From: Arenicola marina | Lineage: Eukaryota; Annelida; Polychaeta; Arenicolidae | Direction of reading: 5' to 3' | DNA length: 64,000 nucleotides | Assembly: GCA_964019135.1 (NCBI GenBank) | Contig: OZ025248.1 | Span: forward strand, 51,329,670 to 51,393,669 | Shown: positions 48,869 to 58,550 of the stretch, piece by piece | Layout of the letters: the number at the start of each line of letters is the position of its first letter | How positions within the stretch are numbered: the first letter of the stretch is position 1 | Position numbers and translations under genes: made by a program | Notes under the pieces: model-generated | Databases searched by the model: none | What the model was told of the DNA's origin: nothing | Seen by the model: only the letters and a program-made list of their open reading frames with translations

Positions 48869-49600
48869 ATGTCCAAAGATTCAAGTGAGGCAATTGACAA
48901 CATCTTGGCGAAAGTTGACTGTTTACCAGAAATCAAAGAAGCGATAAACTTCTTGAAGGCAGAAATGATTAGCCTGAAGGAAGCGTCGGAGTACCATAAT
49001 AAGAGGGTTGACGATTTGGAAGAGGAAAACGCGAAGTTAAAGGAGCGGGTTAGAGTCCTGGAGAAACAAGATACTGGAGTCCAGCTGGAGAGACAGAAGG
49101 CTGCCACAGCTCAACTTAAAGCCAGCGTTGTGGCCTTGGAGTCATATGGCAGGCGTGAAAATTTAATTTTTCACGGGGTGCCGGAGTTTGGGGACCAAGA
49201 AAACTGCCACAATGCTATCCTGGATATGTTGACGAATAAGCTGAAAATGGATAACCCGGACTCTATCCGACTGCAAAAGTGCCACCGACTCGGAGCGAAA
49301 CCGCAACCAGGCATGGCCCAAGACAAGCCAAGGCCCATTATCGCCAGGTTCGCGTTTTTCCCAGAAAGACAAGAGGTCTGGAAAAAGAAGCAAGCATTGC
49401 GGGGCACTAAGCTGTTTATTAGTGAAGATCTACCCAAGCCTATGCCAGAGGAACGACGGCGTCTGGTGACAATCATGAAGGCAGCCAGAAAGGATGACAA
49501 GAGGGCTTCCGTGGTAGAAAACAGACTGATCATAGATGGCAACACCTACAACGTGGAAACAGCCTCCACTCTCCCCGAAAAGTGGCTGAAAGACTTTTGA
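48869..49600 (+). CDS. LINE ORF1 protein (L1 ORF1p / Transposase_22-like), 243 aa
   Basis: ORF1p of L1-type LINEs is an RNA-binding, trimer-forming chaperone that packages LINE RNA. Residues ~20-92 look like a coiled coil (heptad-like spacing in KEAINFLKAEMISLKEA and VDDLEEENAKLKERVRVLE). Residues ~93-165 form the RRM-like part, starting with SYGRRENLIFHGVPE, the signature of the family. Residues ~166-230 form the C-terminal domain with ALRGTKLFISEDLPK. The length is a little short of human L1 ORF1p (338 aa). The chosen ATG is the first in frame after a TGA at 48,779, but the frame is open from 48,782 and reads plausibly (LAALEERDNGN) before the ATG. An ATG at 48,778 lies in another frame. 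A lost N-terminal start by a small indel is therefore possible. The reading frame itself is intact. Confidence 0.87.
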   Translation: MSKDSSEAIDNILAKVDCLPEIKEAINFLKAEMISLKEASEYHNKRVDDLEEENAKLKERVRVLEKQDTGVQLERQKAATAQLKASVVALESYGRRENLIFHGVPEFGDQENCHNAILDMLTNKLKMDNPDSIRLQKCHRLGAKPQPGMAQDKPRPIIARFAFFPERQEVWKKKQALRGTKLFISEDLPKPMPEERRRLVTIMKAARKDDKRASVVENRLIIDGNTYNVETASTLPEKWLKDF

Positions 49601-50079
49601 TAATATCACGTATGTGACGGCCCCTGAATGTTGTGGGTGGTCAGTTTCAGCTCTGCGGTGTAATCTCGGCCGTACACAGGGAATAGCTATGTTTGGAGAT
49701 TGATGCAGATTTCAGGTACGATATAGAGAGTACGTGTATAGCGCAGAGCTGCTGCCACGGGGTAGTGAAAGTGTTGCTCATGCCTGTCAAATATTTTGGA
49801 CTCAATATTATAATATGTTTATGTGTTCTTGGTCGTTCGATCGATCCCTTGGCTGGTGGTGCACCTCGCCCTCTTGTAACTCAGTGCCTGGTTTAAGAGC
49901 TATATAAGCGTGTTTGTTTGTTTTTTGATTTTTTTGTGCGTGTCATTAATTTGTTATATATATAGTTTTTTTTGTAATACATATATGATAGCTATATAAT
50001 ATGCTTACCCACAAGCTACTAAAATATTCCGAAACAAGCAGTCATGTAGAAAGGTTCACAATTGTATTGGCACTGATCA
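49601..50079 (+). other. Spacer between LINE ORF1 and ORF2
   Basis: About 480 bp without a recognisable domain, AT-rich in its second half (49,915-50,030). A 67-codon open frame inside it has no family features. Its position fits the inter-ORF region of the element. Confidence 0.6.
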
Positions 50080-50586
50080 ATGGCCTCGATGAGTAGTGGT
50101 ATAAAATTTGGATGTATGAATGTTCGAGGTATTGCTTCAACGTCAAAACGGAGAGATGTGAGCGAATGGCTACAGGGGCAAAAACTATCGGTCTATTGTC
50201 TCCAAGATGTTCACCTTGATACAAAAACTCAGGCAGATTTAAGAGACGAGTGGGGATGTGAGTGTTTTTGTAACTCTTCCTGTTCACAGTCTAGGGGCGT
50301 CGCGATCATTATAACGAAACGCGTACAGTACGAGGTTCACGGTGTCCAGAGTGATGACTCTGGTAATCTTCTGGTATTGGATGTCACTTTGAATGGGTAC
50401 AGGTTGACTTTAGCCACTGTGTATGGTCCAAATAAGGACACCCCAGAGTTCCTTGAAAATTTACAACAAAAAGTAGACAGTATGGGCAACGCTATCATGC
50501 TGCTTTGCGGAGACTGGAATTTAGTATTAAAACAGGAACTAGACACACACGGTTATAAAAGGCTAGGAGCCGGGTACTTAATATGA
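50080..50586 (+). pseudogene. LINE ORF2, N-terminal part: APE-type endonuclease
   Basis: This domain nicks target DNA to start integration. In the 168 codons are NVRG (residues 14-17, the Asn box), LQDVHL (41-46, where the family normally has QETH, so the catalytic Glu appears as Asp43), SRGVAII (71-77), VYGPN (114-118) and GDWN (144-147). The frame then runs into a stop after HGYKRLGAGYLI. The expected continuation, ARSRVLNMIESLELIDTW, lies in the next frame and is open from about 50,559. The break therefore falls at about 50,556-50,570, at or near a run of four A. The ATG at 50,080 is the first in frame, with a second Met at codon 4. The Glu-to-Asp change may weaken activity, but this is inference from the family consensus. 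Confidence 0.85.
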
Positions 50587-52964
50587 TAGAGTCCTTAGAA
50601 CTCATAGATACCTGGAGGGTTATGCACCCAGATACTAAACGTTTCACCTGGGTCAATCAACAGTGCAAAACGCAGCGAGCTAGGCTGGATTTTTACCTCT
50701 CTTCTCCAGATCTGCATGCCGTTACACAAAGTGCCACAATACGACCTGGGTATAGAACGGACCATTGTCTTACTACTATTGATGTAGACATTCTAACAGC
50801 TGAAAGAGGGAAGGGGTTCTGGAAATTAAACACTTCTCTGTTTTACGATGAGGAATACGTTAGGCTGATTAAAGACTGTATTGCAAACGTAGAGAAACAC
50901 TATAGGGCAACACCAGGTGCGGAAGTCATTAACGATCAACTCTTTTTTGAAATGCTGAAAATGGAAATTCGCGGTAAAACTATCAGTTATAGTTCGTTTA
51001 AGAAAAAGACACTAGACAAGCAGATTTGGGGGATAGAGCAAGATATAGAAAAGCTAGATATCATAATAGATCTAAATGCAGCAGAGAGCGCTGATTTGGT
51101 AGCCAAGCGCGATGAGTTAAGTTTTGAACTAGAAAAGCTACGCTCCCCCAAGATAAAGGCCACAATGTTACGAGCCCGGGCCAAATATTATGAGGAAGGG
51201 GAGAAGCCTAGCAGATATTTTTGCAGCCTTGAGAAAAGAAAATATATAAATAAATTAATCACTGAGCTAGATGTTAATGGCAAAGAGTTGATGGACCCAA
51301 ATGACATCTTGGTCGAGCAAATGACTTGTTATAAGAAATTATATTCAAAATGTGACTATATGTCTTCGAAAGGCGACATGAACCAGTTTTTAAATTCCAA
51401 GCATATAAAGCAGCTCTCAGAACAGCAAAAGGCTATATGTGAGGGAGAAATTACTTTGGAAGAAGTCAAACAAGTTACAAAGGGTATGAAAAACAACAAG
51501 TGTCCAGGGAGCGACGGACTCCCAATAGACTTTTATAAGTTCTTTTGGAAGAACATTGGAATACATACACAAAGACAAGGTATCATTACCTGTTTACTTA
51601 AACCAGAGAAACCTAGACTATATCTGAAAAATTGGATGCCTATTACTTTACTTAATGCAGATTACAAAGTTCTAGCTGGTGTGCTTGCACTAAGGATGAA
51701 AAATATTTTACCAACGATCATCAGTTCGGACCAGAAAGGTTTTTTAAAGAATCGCTTCATAGGAGAAAATACTAGAATTGTATACGATTTAATGCACTAT
51801 TTAAGAGAACAGAACAAAACAGGGCTATTATTACTCGTTGACTTCGAAAAAGCGTTTGACTCTTTAAGCTGGGATTATACTACACAGCTTCTACATGCAT
51901 ATGGTTTTGGGGATGAGTTAATAAGGTACTATATGTTGTTGTACGATGACTCGAACAGCTGCGTCATAAACAATGGTATATTTTCTGAATTCTTTAGGCT
52001 TGAAAGAGGTTGCAGACAGGGTGACCCCTTGTCCCCATACTTGTTTATTCTTGCGGTGGAACCTCTAGCCATGGCCATCAAAAACTGCCCTGACGTGAAA
52101 GGTATCCAAATTCGACAGAAAGTATATAAGTTAGGGCAATATGCCGATGACGCTTTCTTATTGTTGGACGGCAGTGAATCATCTCTACGTGCTGCACTAG
52201 GGATCCTTGACTCGTTTTATAAATGTTCGGGTTTGAAAATGAATGTGGACAAAACGAAGGCCGTGTGGTTGGGAAGAAAGCCAAAAGGCAGAGATAAAAT
52301 ATGTCCTGATCTATGTTTTGGCTGGGTTACGGAGTTTACACTGCTGGGAATAAAATTCGATACTGACCTACGTAAAATGCTGCAAATAAATCTTAGTAGC
52401 AAGATTTCAGAAATTCTAAATCTCTTCAGCGCCTACGAGAAGAGAAGTCTCTCATTGAGGGGTCGGGTTACTGTTGCTAAGACCCTGGCTTTGCCTAAAC
52501 TGGTCCACGTGCTGTCAGTCCTCCCCTCCCCTAGTAAAGCTTATATTAGTCAGCTAGAGGGTATGATTCGGTCTTTTATATGGCGTAAGAAAAAGTCTAA
52601 AATCTCGCTCACCCGCTTGGCACAGGAGGCTGAAGATGGAGGTGTTAATCTGACTCATATTCCGTCATTCATCCAATCACTAAAACTTACATGGGTGCGT
52701 CGGTTAATAACCACAGACGGCGCTTGGCAAAATTTCTTCACGGACATGGTGTGTACGAACAAATCGCTGTTTTGGGAAATAGACACTAAATCCTTGAAAG
52801 ATTGCAAAAAAATAACTAACCCTTTCTGGGCTGATGTAGTAAAAGCATGGATCCATTTTCGAAATATCTTACCTCCGAAAACACCGTTTGAGATGCCTCT
52901 CTGGAACACCCACTTCATTAAAAATCCCAACCTCGTTACCCGACAGCAGGAATTTTTTAAATAA
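50559..52964 (+). pseudogene. LINE ORF2, central part: end of endonuclease and reverse transcriptase
   Basis: Counting from the Met at 50,583, residues 34-39 RLDFYL and 59-61 TDH are the last endonuclease boxes. RT follows: KCPGSDGLPIDFYK (306-319), VDFEKAFDSLSW (419-430, motif A Asp), GCRQGDPLSPYLF (477-489) and YADD (520-523, catalytic). The thumb and connector include LLGIKF, LRGRVTVAKTLALPKL and SFIWRKKK. Two oddities appear. FFWKNIG is joined directly to IHTQRQGII at about 51,561, where relatives carry ~16-20 extra residues, so an in-frame deletion of ~50 bp is likely. The usually invariant NWRP box reads NWMP (350-353). The frame stops after RQQEFFK at 52,964, in a run of six T followed by AAA, while the expected continuation NKGVVYYNN is in the next frame. 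Confidence 0.9.
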
Positions 52965-53655
52965 GGGAGTCGTATATTATAACAATGTACTAAATGATGA
53001 CGGGTCACCTTTAGGATGGCAAAGTTTTACGCATAAGTTTAATATTAAACTAAACTTTGCTGACTTCTATAGTCTTATGCACAGCGTACCCCAAGAATGG
53101 AGACGGTATTGTCAGCAAGAGCATTCCAAACCATCGGATGTAAGCTGTAAATATTTAGATTTTATGCGGATAAATAACAAAATTTGTAATAAGGCGTATA
53201 AGGTGATAGTAAAAGAATTACAAGTGTCGAAAACAAACGAAATAAAATGGGCAGAAAACTTGAATCTTAATTTAGAAGAAACCCCATGGAAAACCATGTA
53301 CTGCCTACCATTGAAGTGTACGGTTGACGAGAAATTGCGAAGCTTTCAATATCAATTTTTATGCAGAACTATAATTACCAATACATTTTTGTTTCTATGT
53401 AAACTGGTAGACACTGAAAAATGCTGTTTTTGTCATAAGGTTAATGAAACTATAGAACATCTGTTCTGGGAATGTGATGTTGCACAGCGACTTTGGACCA
53501 GCTTATCTACAGCGCTAGACGGTAGAAGTGTGCATGTAATAAGTGATAATTTGAATTTTAAATCAGCTATGCTAGGGTTAGAAAACGGACAAAACAAGAT
53601 ACTGGTCAATCAGATATTTATTATTGTTAAGAATTACATCTATACTTGTTAATGG
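52950..53655 (+). pseudogene. LINE ORF2, C-terminal part with Cys/His knuckle
   Basis: Reading from about 52,950 in the third frame gives NKGVVYYNNVLNDDGS, LGWQSFTHKF, then PWKTMYCLPLKC and, near 53,422-53,475, CCFCHKVNETIEHLFWEC followed by DVAQRLW. The CxxC...H...C arrangement is the zinc-ribbon-like end (zf-RVT type) common in L1/Tx1 ORF2 proteins and thought to bind nucleic acid. The stop is TAA at 53,650-53,652. The frame change from the RT part is a probable one-base indel in the T6/A3 run at 52,955-52,964. All three parts together would make about 1,190 residues, near the family's usual ~1,250. Confidence 0.85.
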
Positions 53656-53870
53656 AAAAACTCCATTCCAAATGTGATACATTTGTTAAAATTTGTTTCT
53701 GTTTGATTTCGCCTTGTTTTTTGTTTTTCCAAACCAGGCTGCAGACATTTCTAGCTGAATAAATGGTGTAAATCCAAGTCGCTCCTTCATATAGCAGGTC
53801 GTGAATGGCTTTCTCTGGGAACCGCTAAGGTACCGAAGAGCGGGAAAATGAATGGAGAGGACCAGGAACG
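53656..53870 (+). other. Probable LINE 3' untranslated region
   Basis: About 215 bp after the ORF2 stop with no coding content. AATAAA lies at 53,759-53,764 and the sequence reaches a GA/GACA-rich tract at about 53,870. The exact 3' end is not marked by poly-A. Confidence 0.45.
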
Positions 53871-54346
53871 AGACGGAGAGAGAAGGAGGGAGACAGACAG
53901 AGTGTGAGAGACAGACAGACAGAGGGAGGGAGGGACAACACACAACATGTATGTAAGGGCAGCGTCATATGCGGACGGGACAGAGAATGATGTGCGGGTG
54001 GGGGGTGGGGGCGGGGTGGGGGAAGGGGGTGTAGAATAGGGCGCTTCCGACTTGCGTCAGATACAATAGCTGTCGTTTTGGTGCAGAACGAGGAAGGGGG
54101 CTAGTGGTTGGTTGTGGGTGGGTGGTACCGGAGGCAGGGGGTTGGGAGGGGGGGGGGCAGGGGGGGGAGCAGTCTTGTACAATTACAAGTGCTGACTAGT
54201 GCGTTCGGAGGTTCGAAATGTTCCTGGAATCAATTTGTTTCACAGATATATCGTTCATATTGATATGCAGCCACATTTGAGTAATAAAGTGTTTCATGTT
54301 ATGTTATACCTTGACAGTTAATATATGCATTTACATGTTACATGGT

Positions 54347-54350
<4 letters not shown>
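53871..54350. other. GACA/GA-rich tract and G-rich non-genic stretch
   Basis: 53,870-53,938 is purine-rich with GACA repeats. 53,990-54,030 and 54,105-54,172 are G-rich, with runs of up to 8 G. No gene was seen. Confidence 0.55.

Positions 54351-54406
<56 letters not shown>
54351..54406. repeat. (AT)28 microsatellite
   Basis: 56 bp of perfect AT dinucleotide, self-complementary and able to extrude a cruciform. Confidence 0.97.
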
Positions 54407-54409
<3 letters not shown>

Positions 54410-55057
54410 GTATATACATTAGTATGCATTAGATAAGCTATTTTATCGAGGAATAAATGTACTTATCAATAATACCGCAGTGTATTTCCATGAATATAAT
54501 GTATTGGTGCTAAGTTGATGTACATAGTCCGAGAGGGTGAGAAAGGAAAGTGGTGAGAGAGATAAAGGGGGGAGGGTGTGCGGGACAAGGGGGCAATGGG
54601 CAGACATACAGCCAGGGAATCACAGTTACATGCTGAGAGCCTAGTCTAGTTCAGACCATAGCCCCGTGTCATGGTAATGAGGGGAGTCTGGCGCTGACTA
54701 CTCCATCAGAATATGTCCAGACATCACGCAGTTCTTATGTATATTAACCAGCCCCCAAGTCCTGATTAAAGTATCGAGTTATTGACCACGGAGGAGCAAC
54801 CCTAGGGGTACGTGGGGGGGGGGGGGGCTGCCCGCCCCCGTTGGTGGGAGTATCCCACACTGCGCCCCCCCCCGCCCGCTCCAGAGAGACGAATCTATGC
54901 CCGTGAGACACTGCTCGGGGATTAGATGAGGGGTCACGGCGAGGTCACGATAGATGCTACGTACGCTCCTATCATATTTGGAACGTCTTATGTTTATGTT
55001 AACTAATGCGTCATCACATGAAAAAACCCTACGTGATCAACAAGGGAGGGGAAAAGA
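54407..55057. other. Non-genic stretch with poly-G run
   Basis: A GA-rich patch lies at 54,535-54,580. A run of 14 G at 54,814-54,827 is followed by CTGCCCGCCCCC, which could pair back on it. No coding or RNA gene was seen. Confidence 0.45.
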
Positions 55058-55284
55058 TTTTTTTTTTTTTTTTTTTTTTTTTCTAACTTTCGTATATGTT
55101 TGTAATTATACCATTCTCGACACGCAATACGTACATGCAATACGACACGCAAGTAAAATTGTCATTATCTCTAGCCCCAAAAGTTCTGGGCATGCATCTT
55201 CGTGAATCTAGCATTGTTACCCCACGCGGAGCCCCCACCCATCTCCGTGAATCTAGCATTGTTACCCCACGCGGAGCCCCCACC
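55058..55284. repeat. Poly-T (25 nt) and a 45-bp tandem duplication
   Basis: T25 lies at 55,058-55,082. The 45-bp unit starting CATCTTCGTGAATCTAGC sits at 55,195-55,239 and again at 55,240-55,284 with one difference (CTTCG/CTCCG). The poly-T could be the tail of a minus-strand retroposed element, but no element body was recognised next to it. Confidence 0.85.
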
Positions 55285-57180
55285 CCTCCTCCTCTCATCC
55301 CCGCCTCTATTTTTGCGAAAAAGATCTACAGAAACATAAGTATGTGCCTCATGAGATCAAGTACCCAGTCGCTATAACGTCGATCAGGTCACACAGCTTC
55401 CATAACTGTAAAACGATCACCTAGTTATATCACACACCAATAATTAGCCCGGTCCCCTGTCGGCAGTTTTGACGCCGCCTTGATAGTGCCGCTCACACGC
55501 GTTTTTTCGCAAATTGAAATTAGAGTTCTTTCAGGACCATCAAGGCAGTTAATACACAGGCACATGGACCACCTCGCTAATCGTAGTTCCAATTCTGCCA
55601 CCGCGAAGCACCACCGCATGCGCGGTGCTTTCTGGGTAATATCCGGAATATCGATTTTAAAAGCGTTTAGTGTACTTAGAAAACCTGTAAATATAGCACT
55701 ATTTGTCCCATGTAAGCCATGAATTACAATTCGCGTAGGTCAAGCACTGGGCCAGAATAGCGTACGTCTTGAACGCAGAAAATGAAAAAAAAAACAAGCC
55801 TAACAGAAACATCAATATTTGACCCGTCTCAAAAGCACGTCTGCACAACGGCCAACACTTTATAAGGCGATATTTGTCTAACGGTAGTCCAAGCGTCGAA
55901 CAACTTGCAAAGAAGGTGTTTATCTTCCACAGTCACCTGCATGGGCGGTGTGAAGTGTGGGTTACATGACCCAGCTGTGACCTCTGCTGTATAGGCCTAC
56001 ATGCTGTTGCTCGCTCGATATTGACTAAAACACGTGCTGTACACGCGTTCCTTTTAATAGTCGCTAACCACTGGACTCCATAGTCCTGTATCTTTGACGA
56101 TAAAGCAAGACGCCTTATCTAATTTAGAAAGATAAACTTCCACTTCGACGTAGGTTGAAGAAACACCCGTGAGCGATAATGGATGATCATGAAACACGTG
56201 CGGATATGGGCAAGGATATTTACACGTGATTGGGTACGTATGGTATACACGACGGCCGGCGATATTCACGGGGGGCACATAACCCATTCCTAAACGGCCC
56301 AGTGCGGGCAATTATAGGGCGTCTGGCCCATTAATGCTGGGTGATAACCACCCTGAAACACAAGGGAAGGAGACTCAATTTACTCTGCTCATTTATTCAG
56401 AAGACATAGATAATGAACCCATAATCTCGGGTCCAGACCCCCCGCCCCATCACCCCCCACCCCGCGCCACGTTCCATCAGATCCGAGAGATCCGTGTTTC
56501 CTCCAACATATTGATCTCACCCCCCCCCCCTCCCCCTCATCTGGCGGAGTAGACCATACAATACTGTCCACGGTCATATATCGATATATTACATCATGTA
56601 ACCCGGACATAAAATCATCCACAGTGAGATTCCGATAGTTTCGACCCATGTTCATTTCGAAACAATTTCGTATTCAGAAGAAATCTGTAACGTTCTAACA
56701 TTACCAATGTAGTTGCAGAATGAAGAAGTTTTTGGCCAGTACACCAGGCAAATGGTCGGAGTACCGAGTACTCATGTACTGTATTACTTGAGTACTCGGG
56801 TGTACACGTTTTACGATACCGCGATACTTATATTACTACATGTATTTGGCTAACATACTTGTACTCGAATAAATTCCAAAAGTGCTCAAGCCATGTGATA
56901 CCGATTTAACTGCTAAGCGGTAACGTTCCTTACGGTACACCCCCATGGTGGTTAAGTTAAGCAAGACGCACACGCCGATACCAGCTAGGCGATGGCACCG
57001 GCGCAATGCTACGTGATATTTATCCAAATACAAAATTGACGATCCGTCACTGGGTTCTCCCCGATGTGCGGTCGGCGGGGTGTAAAATCCAGCACAGCGA
57101 CTTGGCAGGCTGTCTGAGGTGCAAATTATTCCGTCAAACGTATTTAACAGGCTCTGGGGAGTTGACGACCAGGGAGGAGG
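55285..57180. other. Non-genic unique sequence
   Basis: No gene was confirmed. It contains an imperfect hairpin around CGCATGCGCGG (55,606-55,630), a run of 11 C (56,520-56,530), and a perfect 11-bp inverted repeat CCGAGTACTCA / TGAGTACTCGG at 56,764-56,774 and 56,789-56,799 with a 14-nt loop. Confidence 0.45.
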
Positions 57181-57470
57181 GCTGTCCGTACTCGAGGGGG
57201 GGGGGGGGGGAGGGGTGGTCTGGGGGGTGGGGGGTGGTGTTGGTGGTCTGGGGGCGGGGGGTGGTGTTGGTGGTCTGGGGGTGGGGGGTGGTAGCGTTTT
57301 GAGGTCAAGGTGTGGTTCTGGGCGAGGGATGGGGGGTGGCTGTAGGATGTGGATGGAGGGGGGGGGGGTGCAATGATGAGGGTCAGACAAGGTAGGAGGT
57401 GAGGTGGGGTGGCGGGTGAGGTTGGGTGGGGTGAGGCTGGATGGGGTGGGGTGGGGTGGGGTGGGGAAGG
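57181..57470. repeat. G-rich minisatellite (27-bp unit) and (GGGGT)n
   Basis: A run of 15 G (57,196-57,210) is followed by about three copies of a 27-bp unit, TCTGGGGGCGGGGGG plus TGGTGTTGGTGG (57,211-57,295). A GGGGT repeat lies at about 57,425-57,470. The + strand has very high G-quadruplex potential. Confidence 0.88.
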
Positions 57471-58550
57471 GTGTAAAACCCACCCCGGGTGCTTCAAGCC
57501 TGACCTGCCGTGGCTGGGCACATGACAGTGTGACTCATGAATTTTGATCAGTGATAATGAAATCGACTAGCCGCCAGACCCAGGGTGGAGAAGACTTCGA
57601 TCAGACAAGGGGACGGGGGGGGGGGGGTGATGGGGGGCGGGATAGGCAATTGAAACGGCTGAGGGGGGTTGGGTCTGAGCAGGTATCGGCGGCATTGGCC
57701 TGACATTCCCACGCGGTGCACCCCACCCTCCCCAACACCCCTCCCCCGGCCTCCACCTCCCCCCGCCGTGCCAGCCCAATAGTCAAATGCCTCCCGATCC
57801 CCTCCTTAGCGCAGCCACACCCCCACCCCTCCCGGCCTCTCAGCCCAACACCTTGTCCCCACGCCCCACCCCATCCCTGTGGCAACGTTTCCGCAGCTCA
57901 ACTGCCAGGCATCCCACTTCCACCCTCCACCCTCCACCCCTACCCGCACTCTCACCCCATCCCCTTTCACCCATCCGGCCCCACCCCCATCACCCACCCA
58001 CCCATCAACCATGCCCTTCACCCTCTCCACCCCTGCCTCCCTCCCTGACAGGCTCTGGCGGGGTCACTCCCATGTTGAGTGGTGCGCCAGGCAGGCAGCG
58101 ATTGTATTTTACACCTGGCTGCAGATGCCGTCAATGGCTCAATGGTAGTGATGAGAAGAGGGGCGAGGCGGGACTCGGGGAGGAAGATGAGTGGGAGGTG
58201 GGGAGGGGGGCTGGGTGTAATGGCATCTCATCCCATCTCATCCCGTCTGATTCCGTCTCTCCACGGACAACAGAGGTTCACTCCCCTCCCTTTTTTTCTG
58301 TTGGAGGGCTAGCCGTCAGTAGTCCCGATACTCAACGATGGCTTCGTCCATCTCATATCGGTCTGGAGCGGCCATCTCTGACCGCGATAGCACTCGGTAT
58401 TAACTGAAAAAGTTACTCCACGCAGCCTCATGCATCGAGTGTATCACTTAATCCAGATCTGCGGCTTTTCTTTTTCTTTCCTTTCTGTTTTTTTTTTAAA
58501 TGGCGGGTTGCGTGAGTAGAGATACACATGAGAAAACAGGTGTACATGTA
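57471..58550. other. Low-complexity non-genic block, G-rich then C-rich
   Basis: A run of 13 G lies at 57,615-57,627. 57,716-58,050 is CCCCACCC-rich on the + strand. 58,140-58,220 is GA/GGGA-rich. 58,220-58,550 looks unique with no gene. A possible 206-codon Pro-rich frame (57,787-58,407) is explained by the C-rich composition. Confidence 0.5.

Larger units (their letters stand above)
48741..53870 (+). mobile_element. L1/Tx1-group non-LTR retrotransposon (LINE), nearly full length
   Basis: The two-ORF layout is typical of the L1/Tx1 group: an L1-type ORF1 (48,869-49,600), a ~480-bp spacer, and an ORF2 with endonuclease, reverse transcriptase and a Cys/His end (50,080-53,655). LINEs of this kind copy themselves by nicking DNA and priming reverse transcription at the nick. 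The outer limits are inferred: both sides abut GA-rich purine tracts (48,690-48,740 and 53,870-53,938), giving about 5.1 kb. A possible polyadenylation signal AATAAA lies at 53,759-53,764. No clear poly-A tail or target-site duplication was found. ORF2 is interrupted by two probable one-base frameshifts and a probable ~17-residue deletion, so this copy should not be autonomous as assembled. Confidence 0.88.

Noticed and set aside
49693-49896. 67-codon frame between LINE ORF1 and ORF2 as a third LINE protein.
   Set aside because: No known domain, and LINEs of this group have two ORFs. It fits a chance frame in the spacer.
55058-55082. Poly-T run as the tail of a minus-strand retroposed gene or LINE.
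   Set aside because: No coding or LINE 3' sequence and no target-site duplication were seen next to it.
56836-58407. Pro-rich or Gly-rich frames of 125-215 codons.
   Set aside because: They follow G-rich and C-rich low-complexity DNA in several overlapping frames on both strands, with no domain and no codon bias.
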